Assembly: GCA_020137815.1 (NCBI GenBank)
Contig: CM035351.1
Location: forward strand, 2,198,409-2,262,408
From: Hormiphora californensis
Lineage: Eukaryota; Ctenophora; Tentaculata; Cydippida; Pleurobrachiidae
Reading direction: 5' to 3'
Length of the DNA: 64,000 nt
Position numbers and translations under genes: made by a program. Under the pieces are notes generated by a model that was given only the letters and a program-made list of their open reading frames with translations, ran no database searches and had not been told where the DNA came from. The stretch's first letter is position 1. Every line of letters starts with the position of its first letter. This document shows, one piece after another, positions 1-17,500 of the stretch.

Positions 1-124
1 ATTATTCAAATTTGATAAAAATAGTTTTAAAAAAGTTCAAAAAACGTTATAAAACGTTATAATAAAAGTTAAAAAAATTTGGCGTCAGCGGGATTCGAAC
101 CTATATGAATCCACTAAAAACTCA

Positions 125-265
125 ATTTTAGCTTTTTTTAGCTTTTTTTTTAGCTTTTTTTAGCCTTAAAAAAGCTAAATAAAGCTAAAAAAAGCTAAAA
201 AAGCTAAAAAAAGCTAAAAAAAAGCTAAAAAAGCTAAAGGTACCCTGATTTTGGCCGTTAGCTTA
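125..265. repeat. AGCT/poly-A palindromic low-complexity tract
   Basis: Runs of TTTTTTAGC are followed by their complement GCTAAAAAA, so the tract can fold on itself. No coding potential is visible. The flanking 1-125 is AT-rich and holds a minus-strand fragment resembling the 3' end of a tRNA (81-101), probably a SINE remnant. Confidence 0.7.
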
Positions 266-481
266 GCTTTTTTTAGGGCTGGACCCCCCCCCCAAAGAGC
301 GATAAAACATTCTCCGAATCGTTTCTAATATCGTCTAACACTCCTAATAAGCTTCCCCGAATCATGTTCCATATACCTATCGTCACACATTGCTAATGAG
401 CTCCCCCGAATCATAAGTTTCGTATCTCGTATCGTTTCACTCTGCTAATGGCGCATCCCAGAATCGTGTCAGTGAGGGGGG

Positions 482-508
482 TGGATATGTGACACTGTCA
501 CATATCCA
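482..508. repeat. short perfect palindrome
   Basis: Twelve-base arms TGGATATGTGAC and GTCACATATCCA flank a 3-base loop. It lies in a gene-free stretch (266-1050) where only short unconvincing open frames occur. Function unknown; it may be the end of a degraded foldback element. Confidence 0.7.
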
Positions 509-1045
509 TCCCGCTCATTAGAATTTGTTAGTAGATTCACTAGCTATAATTGTTATCGACGTCACGAACAACACTACAACGTTCAACGAGTACCGGGAGG
601 TTTTGGAAGAGTGTGAAAGATCAGAAACTTTAGCCAGGCAATTTCTGGGAACATCCTACCTATACTACTTTCTCGAAAATCAGACCTGTTGGAGAGTTTT
701 TTACTGTGGATCCTGATAGTGATAATGCAAGGCGGCTGTTTAGTACCTATCCGATCATAGATTTGAATAAACATCGTGTTAAGGAGCTGCTGATTCACGT
801 GAAATGCTCTATGAACTGTCCAAAGAAGGACCCCTTTTACCATTATATCCAAGATGAACTGATAGTGTAATTTTAATTATGTAATATTAGATTTATCATT
901 ATGTAAATCGTTTGCATTTGTGCTCATTTAATATTACATGATTCGAAAACTCACGTGTCACTCACATGTCACTCACGTGTCACTCACGTGTCACTCACGT
1001 CCCTCTCACTCTCACTAGCTTTGGCTCATAGAACCTAATCAGATC

Positions 1046-1160
1046 ACATTTCTATGAGCCATAGTTGTATGCATCTATGGCTCATAAAATCTATGAGCCA
1101 TAGTTGCATGCATCTATGGCTCATAGATTTTATGAGCCATAGTTGCATGAGCCATAGTTG
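1046..1160. repeat. cluster of inverted ATGAGCCATAG repeats
   Basis: The motif CTATGAGCCATAGTTG appears several times in both orientations, forming alternative hairpins. Upstream, 955-1000 has tandem CACTCACGTGT repeats. The remaining sequence 1161-1455 shows nothing that can be named. Confidence 0.6.
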
Positions 1161-1455
1161 TAGGTCACCGGTTTGATTGACGTGTTTTACTATAAAATGG
1201 AGGTGCGTATTTTACCACGTTCGATAAGATCCTATTATCCTACGCTATGCATTAGATCATCTAGGATAATATATCACATAGCCCATTGTATTTAAAGCAA
1301 AGCTTGGCCGCTTTATCTTCTATAGCATTCGAGCTAGCGCATTGTCTGATTTTATCATACCCTTTCAAATCCTTCAACGGAATGGTTAGAATAATTTTAC
1401 TCGGTTTAAGGGGAAGAGCTCGATATTCCGTATAATATTCACTCTACCATTGCTA

Positions 1456-2950
1456 TTGGCATACGTTGCAGGCCCCTTATAATATAATATAAGGGGCCTG
1501 GAGGGAATACCGCGCTGGGGGGGAATACATAAACAATCATATCTCCGGTTCCAGATAAGGTACAGAAATCGTTTTGGTAGCGTTGGAAAGAGGAAGATAA
1601 CAGCTTTAAAATGCAACCGGTTTCAGGTCTCTATCTTATCAGGAACAGGAGATATTAGGTTGTTCCACAATGATCGGGACTGTAGGTATAACTCAAAAAC
1701 TAGCCAACTTAGGGGAATTCTGCCAACACCATCGTGTTTTTTGGACATTTTTCTGTTCTAAGAAGCTTTGTTAAAATTCTGTTTCGTTTTTGTAAGAACC
1801 AGGAAGTCCACTTTAAAAATCTCACTTTTTTGGCTGCCGAAAATGAAAAAAGTGACTTTCTTAAAGAAGCTCTGAGTCACAGAAAATTTCAAAAATGAAT
1901 AACGAAAACAGTACTAGGCGTTCAGGAATTGTCTAAACTTAAATTTTAGTGAACTTTTTTTCCTCAAATTTCAATTTTGCTCGGCGCAGAAGTCATTTCC
2001 TACTAGAGCTAAAAATCAGAAATTTCCAAGAAACTGTGGCCCTTGCCAGCGCATAGTGGTTCCAAAACAAGTTCTTGATAGCTAAAAATTTAATTGAAAC
2101 GATTTTCTTTGCGAATCCATCCATTTTAAACCTTTAAATGGTCTTTTATGTACTTTTTTTTTGGTTTTAGAAAAATTGCTTCAAAATTACCACTTTTTTG
2201 GGGTTGTTTTTCGTCTATTTTTTGTGAACTTTTGTCGATATTGAGCTATGAAACTGGGATTTGCCAACGAATTTCACACGAACGGCTCGGTTAAGTCCAA
2301 GAGTAATCCCAACCAGCGTTAAACCAAATTTGGATCATAATAAGGTACCTTAATTGGTCAATAATTGGCCTTTCGGCGGCGGGTATTTCGAGATATTGAA
2401 AATTGGCCCTAATTCCGCAACCAAACAGGTAGCGGCAAAACTAATACCAGTTTTTCTCTTTCAAATTAACTAATTAACTCGGTAGAACCGTCAGTTTGAT
2501 TCAGGGGGCTGCATAGCGTGGTGTAAAGCCTCAGTCCCGATCATTGTGGAACAACCTAATATGAACCAAACTCCGCAAAATCGAGTGCGGTAAAATAAAA
2601 AAATTCGAGATTTTAATTCAAATTTGAAACAAAGTGTCCCTGCAGGGATCTGTGACGTCACTTTTTGAAAACAACCCATCTTTGAACGGTTATTGCTCAG
2701 CCTCCTGAAGTCCAATTTACTTCTCTCAAAAACAGCAAGGTAGATAATTGTCAGATCTAACAGCTAGTGAAAGAATCAAGTCAAACGGACTTCAGGGGCC
2801 AAAGTTATAAGCACCGCCGTTTTTTCGCTCGCAAAGTTATCTTCGACCCAGCCGGGCCCGTCCTGAGCTCAGGCCAAACGCGCGCGCGGCATTCCCTTCA
2901 GTCCCCTCGTTGCGGGGGTGCGCGCATGAGGGGGCTGCAGCGCATTCCAA
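1456..2950. mobile_element. MITE family A, copy 1 (carries a nested MITE)
   Basis: The ends TTGGCATACGTTGCAGGCCC and its imperfect complement form inverted repeats of about 21 bp (roughly 17 matches). The element is flanked by an exact 9-bp direct repeat CCATTGCTA at 1447-1455 and 2951-2959. A second copy at 42697-43263 has its own 9-bp duplication, which proves the element borders. Without the nested insert (1655-2559) this copy is about 590 bp. It has no coding capacity. A 9-bp target duplication is typical of Mutator-like transposons, so a non-autonomous MULE is the best guess; the superfamily is inference. Confidence 0.85.
1655..2559. mobile_element. MITE family B nested inside MITE A
   Basis: The ends TTAGGTTGTTCCACAATGAT and the complement form perfect inverted repeats of about 27 bp. 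The element interrupts MITE A; the uninterrupted sequence is present in the other MITE A copy at 42891-42900, where a single TA (42894-42895) occupies the site. This copy is flanked by TA on both sides (1653-1654 and 2560-2561). The TA duplication fits a Tc1/mariner-type element, although an ATAT duplication cannot be excluded. The 905-bp interior is non-coding. Confidence 0.85.
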
Positions 2951-2985
2951 CCATTGCTATTGATTTCTATACCATCTTTAGAGAT

Positions 2986-5900
2986 ATGTTCCTTGCTGTA
3001 ATTGGCGTACTGGTTGAAATCGTGCTTCTTTCACCGGGAGTTGCTTTTCCAGAGAAAAGTGAAAGGCTTGGTTGTTTTCCCCAATTTTGGTCGAGAGGTA
3101 CCCCCTGGCATTCGGAAACTCCTTCGACTGATCGGAGTTATGAAGACGGACAAATGTGCCCCATCAAAATTGATCGTGGGTTTCTATTCCCCATTTGTAA
3201 CGATAACCGCTACTCTTTGAACACAGCACTTTTCCAATGTATCACCTCACCCAACGTGACTTATTGGAAACGGCGGGTGATGAACTTTCTAACACGCGAA
3301 ACCACGACTGATGTCTCTGTCCGCTGTCCCAATGACGCTGCCATCTACCAGGCGTGTGGGGATTGGGAATTTGGCCTTTACATGAACACCCTATATCACA
3401 TTCACATTCCAATGTTTGATAAAACGCCTGTGTGTGGAGTTCTGTGCAAAGACAACATTGAAGGTGTCTTTGTTCAAAGGGAGGACCTCCAGGTATGCCA
3501 TGGTGATCATGCTAAGGACTCCATACTACACCGGCTGACTACACAAAATGGAACTATGGTTGAGGCTGTCTCTGAAACTGGGAGGTATCTGTGACGGGGT
3601 ATGTGATGATATCTCTATGGGAGGCACCTCTCAACCCAAGTTAACGTGCGTCGAGGAGCGGGATTGTGGCGGGGGATTCGTGTATGGAGCTGTCTCTGAA
3701 GATCTAGTTTTCTTGCCATTCCAAGGAATGCCTAAACCCGAAAAGGATATCACCCCTCCTTGGGATCTAGATGCACCACTTTGTCATGCGACAGCAAATC
3801 TTATGCCTGGACCTCAGGATTTCTTTCCCCTTTATAATGGCTCAAGATGCTTCATCACAATTACAGGTAGAATTGACATTGATTCGAACATTTTCGTCAC
3901 GAAACCTGTTCCTTCATACTGCTTGTTTACCGCGATGGATCAGACAAATTGCACCGATCCAGCGAAGATTGGGGGCCGATGCTTGGTGAAGTGGGTATCC
4001 TAGCACAATTTCCATCTATGTGATATGTGATGCACAACGACCCCTAAAGTCACAGCTATGTGATGATGGAATAGAATTGAAGTGTGTGAAAATTGGTCGA
4101 CACTGTCATATTCACAAGCATCATATTTGTGATGGCACGGATGATTGTGCAAGTGGTATGGATGAGGGTGAAATGTTGTGTGGTGGTGGAAAACTAATCA
4201 ATCAGACGTGCCAGAGACGGTTTGGAAAAGTTGCTAAAGTTCCAGTGGACTGGGTTAAAGATGGAGTAGTGGATTGTGAGAGCGGCATCGATGAGGAAGG
4301 GGACTGGGATATGTGCGGAAATGGCACCACCCGAAGGATAAAGGTGGACACGGCACCGTGCTTAAACGTTTTCTTATGCCATGGCAACCATTCCAATTTC
4401 CTGGAAACGGCCACCATGTGCTCTTCGACCAAGAAGTTGCGACGAGGGAGCTTGTAACAGCGCTAGAAGAAAAGTTGTCGTTGAGAAAACTCTCCTCCGA
4501 TTTTCGTCACCGGTTAATAAATTTGGAAAGGAAGTTCTTGTTGGAAGTGTCTGCAGCAAAGGTCTATCCTCGTTGCTCCTTCACATGAGGGAGAAGTGTT
4601 TCCTTCGAACATTTAACCACTCATTTCATAAATTCTTTGGTAAAAACCTCACAATTTCCCTTGCGACGCCCAATCGGAAGCGGGATTGTAGATTCCTGTA
4701 CGGTGAGGCGTATGTCTTTCACAGTTGTACTGGACAGTGTACAAATGCCAAATGCCCCCTGGAAAGACCAGTACTGCATAATACCTGCCACAATCTCCGG
4801 GTTGCGGTTCAATCACTTAACACGGAGTTGAATGTCGTGACACCGGTTTTCCGATATAAAACTGCCTTTCACAACAACGTTTTTGTGTGTAAAAACAGGA
4901 ATTGTATTCTGTTTGAGAGGGTGTGTGACCTGGTTGATGACTGCGGGGACAGGTCTGATGAGGATGCCGGGTGTGCCAATAACTTCCAGTGTGCTGATAA
5001 CTCCTCGTTCTTACCTCTGAGCCAGAAATGCGATAAGAAAACTGATTGTAAGGACTTTTCTGACGAATGCAACGAAAGCTGCAACAGGAAGGCAGTTGAA
5101 AGTTCTGTTACCCTAGCAATAGCATTCATTATGGGAGCCATGGGAATCTTTGTAGGACTTTGGGCCTTCGTGAAAACATCTCGCAAAAAACTCCCCGAGA
5201 AAAGTGGGGCTTTTGTGAACCACATCTTCGTGCTTGCAATCTCATTTGGAGATCTCTTCACTCCCTGCTATCTCCTCACACTAACAACCCTGCACTGGAT
5301 GAAGGACGCGAACTTTTGTGCGAAGCGGTTAGAGTGGATGAGTGGACGGTCCTGTAATGCCATAGGTGTACTAAACACAATAGGGGCGACAGTTTCATCC
5401 TTAGCAATGGCGGGAATAAGCATGTACCGGCTTTACGGAACAAGGAGAGCACTCCAATACAGACAGTCAGACGAAGTATCGAAGAAGCTTCAACAAAAAG
5501 TTACTCTATCTTTAGCAATCATCTTGTCCATCTCTCTATTGTTTGCGGTAGTACCCCTTGTACCGCTATTGGAAGATTGGTTCGTCAATGGAATGGTGTT
5601 TCCAAGGGAAATATCACTTTTCCTTGACACAGTGGACAAGGCACGGTTTATGCAAATTTTACATGGGTACTACGGAGTCAGACATTCAGAAGGGTCCCTA
5701 CGGAAGGTCGATATTTCCTGGAGTGCAATACGGGGAATGGTGGGGGAAATGTTTTCCGCTGATTATGGGGCCGTCTCCGGAAAGAAGGTCTCATTTTACG
5801 GCAACGATCCAGTTTGTATGTTTAAGTTTTTTGTCCTCCTCGATGATCCCCAGGTTGCCTTTGTCTGGCTCTACATCAGTCTTCACTTTCTCTGCTTTGT

Positions 5901-6606
5901 GGCCGTGGCGGCGTGCCATATCCTAATTGTGGTACTATCCAACAGGAGCAGAGTCCCTGGGCACCGGGCCAAAAGTAGCAAACTCGGCCGCAAAGTTACT
6001 TTGGTGTGTGTAACGGACTTTTGTTGCTGGCTACCTTTCCTGATTTGTTGTGCCCTTCACACGGCCGAGGTTGTGGATATGTCACCATGGTACCAGGTCT
6101 TCTCCCTCAACATTCTACCAATCAACTCCGTACTTAACCCACTACTGTACGGCGATCTACTGTCTAAAGTGCTTGATATCTTGAAATCTGGCGTGGGAAT
6201 GGGTAGAAAGATGGGCAATGCTATGCTATCAATCCCGGCTATTTTTAATGGTTCCCCAGCCGCACCTGAAGCAGTTGAGGAACCTGAAACAGCCATGAGT
6301 AAATGTAACCAAGAAGACCCCGTTGAACAAGAAAACAATGCCCCTGGAGGGTGTCCTAAGACACCCATGAATGACACAACTGCAGGGTGTCAACCAATGA
6401 ATGAGAAGAAGACAACTGCAGGAGGGGAATCGAGTCTGCAACGAGTTAACAACGATAGATCAAATTATCTTGAGATGACCACAAAATGTCCTAGTTGTAG
6501 TGCCATGAAGGCAAACAGAGTTGAGATGCAAGAAACTGCTTTCGATACAGATACCTGCATGACCGTGGACAACATAACCCCGCGGAAACGGCATTTAACT
6601 TCTTAA
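2986..6606 (+). CDS. LDLa-containing rhodopsin-family GPCR (GRL101/relaxin-receptor-like), frameshifted
   Basis: A G-protein-coupled receptor of the LDL-receptor-class-A type, acting at the cell surface. The ATG at 2986 is chosen because it opens a hydrophobic signal peptide (MFLAVIGVLVEIVLLSPG). A long cysteine-rich ectodomain follows; the two best LDLa modules are at about 4888-4974 and 4987-5070 (DDCGDRSDE, DCKDFSDEC). Seven membrane segments run from about 5100 to 6165, with SMYRLYG at the DRY position and NPLLY at the NPxxY position of TM7. The cytoplasmic tail ends at 6606. The gene is intronless, but the frame shifts three times, near 3580, 3990 and 4430, always in the same direction, and returns to the first frame. 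The part from about 4430 is open to the end. Either assembly indels or a pseudogene ectodomain; the 7TM half is intact. It sits on the opposite strand to INTS13 and may be nested in an INTS13 intron. Confidence 0.82.
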
Positions 6607-7346
6607 CTTCAATATTTAAGTTGGAACTTCTGAAATTACTTTAGAATAACTTTAGATGTCTGGTTAACTCTTAGCTAAAATCTATGGACCAATTATTTGT
6701 GGACAGCTTTATTTATTTATGAATCTTTTCCCCCAAAAACTCAGCCAAAAAAGGAACAAGAATAATTGCGGTATAATGCCATACCGCCTGATTTCCCCGC
6801 CAACCATGTGATCTGGCATGTGCCAGTTGCCACACCTGCTTCTAATTGGGCACTGATACGTGAGCCGGTATAGCTGATGGGTTGCCTGAGCTATGTGATA
6901 TCCTAGTAATAATAAGTCGCAGTTCCGATCACAAATGCAGAACAATGTTCATTGCACAATGACGTAGGGCGCGATGACAAATCTGTGAACAATTGTAATT
7001 GCAAGTGCAACATAAAGGCGCCGCGCACATGCGCGCAAAAACTTCCTGTTGTGTTCAGTCAGTAAGTGACAGCATTCCGCACTGGATAGTTGCCAACAGC
7101 AACTCAGGAGGTTACGTTACAGGAAAAGCGTGACACTTCACTAGTATGTAAAATAAAATTGTCGAATTCTAAACCCCTATGCCTTTTTACAAAAGGCATC
7201 CGGGTGAATGCCTTCGGCATTCACCGGGCGGGGAAAAAATAGTTTAGTTTTGCTTGTTTTCAAGTGCAGCCATTATTTTGTCAAATATGCATTGTTACTT
7301 AATTAAAACTTCGAAAATCCTAAAACCAAGTACATTTAATTTGTAC
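6607..7346. other. gene-free stretch after the GPCR
   Basis: Holds the GPCR 3' flank, a GC-rich patch at about 7015-7040 and two adjacent hairpins: 7179-7199 (ATGCCTTTT/AAAAGGCAT arms) and 7203-7225 (GGTGAATGCC/GGCATTCACC arms). No INTS13 exon is recognisable here. Confidence 0.6.
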
Positions 7347-8088
7347 CTGTCAGCTATGTGTTGTCGGACAATATTAATGCACTCTGTAGGTGTTTCCATT
7401 GAGGTAAAACAGACAAGGCGGGCGTGACGGGGTGTCGGTGAGCCCAGTAGCGAGTTCTGGATATCAACCATGGACATCTCCTCAGCCGATAATAGGCATT
7501 GCTGGGAGGGTGTAGGGGTTACAATACTACAGGGTATGGAGTCCATAATTGCACATGATAGTCCATACTATGGACAACACTGCTGTGCACAAAATGAAGA
7601 CATACATTCTTCCTCAAAACTAGTAAAAGATGTCATGATGACTAAATACCTGCAAGGCGAGGGATAGGTTGTGTTGGGTGGCACCCTGTGGTGGACCAAG
7701 CCTTGCTAACTGCTCCACTATCTTGGATATCCCTAGTTGGTCTGTCCAACTGTTTAGGTAGGTGAGCTTATCATCAGCTGTAAGCAACATCAACTGTGTG
7801 ATGGGAGAGGTATTGGATACAGAATGGGAGAGGGGGATACTAACAGGGTGGGAGAGGGGGAATGGAGATTAGATACTAACAGGGCGAGATAAGATGGGAA
7901 TATATACTAACAGGGTGGGAGAGGGGACAGATATCCAAGATGATCCGGGTATATTCCACGACTGCCTCCATAGTCAAGGTCCACTTTGATTGGTGGGCAG
8001 TGAACTCCTCCATGCTAATGGTCTGGTCGGTGGTAGCTGCCATCACCTCCCGGTGATCCATCAGTATCACCGTCTTGGTGGCGGACAT
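7347..8088 (-). CDS. INTS13: Integrator complex subunit 13 (Asunder), N-terminal exons
   Basis: INTS13/Asunder is a subunit of the nuclear Integrator complex, which processes snRNAs and attenuates transcription, and it also affects dynein localisation. Three exons are readable: 8088-7912 (start, TKTVILMDHREVM… to EYTRIILDICP), 7793-7650 (LTYLNSW… LARLGPP) and 7501-7347 (PTPRHARLVCF… IVRQHIADR). These match the family N-terminal domain in order (KTV..DH, EY.RI..DI, LNSW, GPP, R.R.VC). All junctions are GT-AG and in phase; the exons total 476 nt. The donor of the last exon at 7346 has no partner down to position 1, so the remaining two thirds of the protein lies beyond the window, with the GPCR nested in the intron, or is lost. 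The donor of exon 1 (CCT|GTTAGT) lies in a small tandem repeat. Confidence 0.85.
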
Positions 8089-8355
8089 GGTGCTAGAACA
8101 GAGGTTGGGGTTATTAGAGTGAGGTAACTAGGGGTAAACCTAGGGGGAACTAGGGGTAACCAGCTTGGTTACTAAGGAGAATTGAGTAATGGGCAACGGT
8201 AGGGTTATAGAGAATGAAACACGTTATTTGAAATATAGGGATAGTACAAATAATGTGAAATGAGTTTTAAAAATGAGGGGTAAAAAGGATAAAAGAGAGA
8301 ACAATTCACAGTTTCTGTCACATGATCCTCTCACTACAACTACGGTATAATAGAT

Positions 8356-8378
8356 CTGTCAGGCCAATGCTCTGACAG
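8356..8378. repeat. interrupted palindrome CTGTCAG…CTGACAG
   Basis: The core TCAGGCCAATGCTCTGA with CTGTCAG/CTGACAG ends recurs in reverse orientation at 9224-9246 and as a diverged copy at about 47481-47499. The copies bracket the last MCM6 exon and intron. It is a dispersed motif, possibly a transposon end or protein-binding site; function unknown. Confidence 0.5.
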
Positions 8379-8457
8379 GTATAGATCGATCCGACCAGCC
8401 ACGATTTGGCACATGAGCACACAATCGGTCAATCGTCAATCACATGAGACGGCATCT

Positions 8458-14290
<5,833 letters not shown>

Positions 14291-14535
14291 ATTACAAAGG
14301 AGCTAGAAGGAGCTAGGGGAGGTGGATAGTTTGTACTGGGGAAGCTATAATAGGGGTGGGATGACATGGGAGGGGAGTTAATACACCCTGTCTTACATCA
14401 CATGAACATATATCTTGAAAAGTAACAACTGTACACAAAAAATACACTCGACCCATATCTACTATCTACATGAACTGTGTACTACACGGATCTGAGTGAG
14501 TCAACTGTCTACTGATAGGAAACCAATGTATCGTG

Positions 14536-17500
14536 TCACGTAAAGACATCAAAGAATGGGAAAGCAGCGGTGTCAGGGCTCAACAAATCCACTAGAAAAC
14601 AAAGTGTACCCGCCCAGCCCTCAAACAATGAGTAAGGTCTATCTGGGGTTCGGGATCCCGCTGCAAATTCCTCAGTAAATATAAATTGTGCAAACTGGTG
14701 TGCCCTCCACAGGTGTTTGGGTTGTTTAGTGGTCCGATAGAGCGCCAGAAACGCATAACCACTCCCTGCGATCCCATGGCAAATACCGGGCCCCTTTTTC
14801 AGTAATCCTCTCTTCCATAACCCCTCACCCCCGGCCCTTAGTGAAGCCTCCCCAAACTTTGCATCCTTCAAGACCTGGTTGGCCCTAATCAGAAAATAAA
14901 TGACACCCGGGGATCCATGGCACCAATGCCATAGTGAGTCCCGGGTTTCATTCAAGCACGCCGGGTAGTTGTGGTTGGCTGTCTCACAGCTCAGGACAGA
15001 ATAGGACGCAGCCCTCACATCCTCCCTATCCTGTTTGTTAGATAACAGGGTGTGAACTGCATGTCGTGTTTGCTAGTCGCGAGCGCGCTTGCGAGACAAG
15101 CAAACACGTCAAGGTTCATTAACAAGCATGCTGCTCAGTCATTTTAGATTTAATACACAATGTAAGGATACCATGTAATAGGTGAGACTCTTGCCGTCAC
15201 CCTCGTTCAAGTCCCGTGAAAAACGGAGCAGTACACGCAAACTGATGCCCATTTTCCTCGCGTGACCCCGATTCAGCAGTTTGAGACACCAACTCTTTAG
15301 GGGGCCATATCTCAGGAACCAGACAAGATAGGAAAAATCGCCGTCTAACGAGGCGTACAGTTTTTAATCTAGTTTACCACTGTACCGGCCGTTTCACTCT
15401 CCGACCTAAAACAAAAATCGCAACCCCACAAAACTTCAAAATAATGAAATTCGCATCTCGCATGTCGTGTTGCATGTCGTGTTGCATGTCGTGTCATGTT
15501 ATTGACGCGCTCGCGTTCAACTCTCACACAGCAGCTGCAGAACATGGCGGGAAACATCGAGGAGTAGAGAGAGGGTCGGTGCCGAATCAAATATTTCTTG
15601 ATCTTGATCTACTCCATCTCTCAGCTATCCTACCCCTCATCAACTCGATCTCTCAGCTACCCTACCCCTCATCTACTCCATCTTTCAGCTACCCTACCCC
15701 TCATCTACTCCATCTTTCAGCTACCCTACCCCTTATCTAGTCCATCTCTCAGCTACCCTACTCCTCATCTACTCCATCTCTCAGCTTCCTTATTAGGGAA
15801 GCATAGAGATGGAAACCATTAGGGGTAGGGAATCCCTATCCATAATCGTTTCCATCTCTATGCTTCCCTAGCCCTCATCAACTCCATCTTTCAGCTACCC
15901 TACCCCTAATCTAGTCCATCTCTCCGCTACCCTACTCCTCATCTACTCCATCTCTCAGCTACCCTACCTCCCATTTACTCCATCTCTCAGCTACCCTACC
16001 TCCCATTTACTCCATCTCTCAGCTTCCCTACCTCCCATTTACTCCATCTCTCAGCTTACCTACCTCCCATTTACTCCATATCTCAGCTTCCCTAACTGCC
16101 AATTTACTCCATCTTTCAGATACCCTACCTCCCATTTACTCCATCTCTCAGCTTACCTACCTCACATTTACTCCATCTCTCAGCTTCCCTACCTCCCATT
16201 TACTCCATCTCTCAGCTTCCCTACCTCCCATTTACTCCATCTCTCAGCTACCCAACCTCCCATTCACTCCATCTATCAGCTACCCTACCTCCCATTTACT
16301 CCATCTCTCAGCTTCCCTACCTCCCATTTACTCCATCTCTCAGCTTCCCTACCTCCCATTTACTCCATCTCTCAGCTTACCTACCCCCCATTTACTCCAT
16401 ATCTCAGCTTCCCTACCTGCCATTTACTCCATCTTTCAGATACCCTACCTCCCATTTACTCCATCTCTCAGCTTACCTACCTCCCATTTACTCCATCCCT
16501 CAGCTTCCCTACCTCCCATTTATTCCATCCCTGCCTCCCATTTACTCCATCTCTCAGCTACCCTACCTCCCATTCACTCCATCTCTCAGCTACCCTACCA
16601 CCCATTTACTCCATCTCTCAGCTTCCCTACCTCCCATTTACTCCATCTCTCAGCTTCCCTACCTCCCATTTACTCCATCCCTGCCTCCCATTTACTCCAT
16701 CTCTCAGCTACCCTACCTCCCATTCACTCCATCTCTCAGCTACCCTACCTGCCATTTACTCCATCTCTCAGATACCCTACCTCCCATTTACTCCATCTCT
16801 CAGCTTACCTACCTTCCATTTACCCCATCTCTCAGCTTCCCTACCTCCCATTTACTCCATCTCTCAGCTACCCTACCTCCCATTTACTCCATCCCTCAGC
16901 TTCCCTACCTGCCATTCACTCCATCTCTCAGCTACCCTACCTCCCATTTACTCCATCTCTCAGCTACCCTACCTCCCATTTACTCCATCTCTCAGCTACC
17001 CTACCTCCCATTTACTCCATATCTCAGCTTCCCTACCTCCCATTTACTCCATCTCTCAGCTTACCTACCTCCCATTTACTCCATCTCTCAGCTACCCTAC
17101 CTCCCATTTACTCCATCTCTCAGCTTACCTACCTCCCATTTACTCCATCTCTCAGCTTCCCTACCTCCCATTTACTCCATCCCTCAGCTACCCTACCTCC
17201 CATTTACTCCATCTCTCAGCTTACCTACCTCCCATTTACTCCATCTCTCAGCTTCCCTACCTCCCATTTACTCCATCCCTCAGCTTCCCTACCTCCCATT
17301 TACTCTATCTCTCAGCTACCCTACCTCCCATTTACTCCATCTCTCAGCTTCCCTACCTGCCATTTACTCCATCTCTCAGATACCCTACCTCCCATTTACT
17401 CCATCTCTCAGCTTACCTACCTTCCATTTACCCCATCTCTCAGCTTCCCTACCTCCCATTTACTCCATCTCTCAGCTACATTACCTTCCATTTACTCCAT

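Noticed and set aside
81-101. Possible tRNA gene on the minus strand (GGTTCGAATCCC-type T arm at the left edge)
   Set aside because: Only the 3' T-arm and acceptor strand are present; no matching 5' acceptor strand or anticodon arm follows in 102-160. Probably a SINE tail.
525-852. Short open frames on both strands
   Set aside because: No start context, splice signals or recognisable motif, and they lie within repeat-like sequence.
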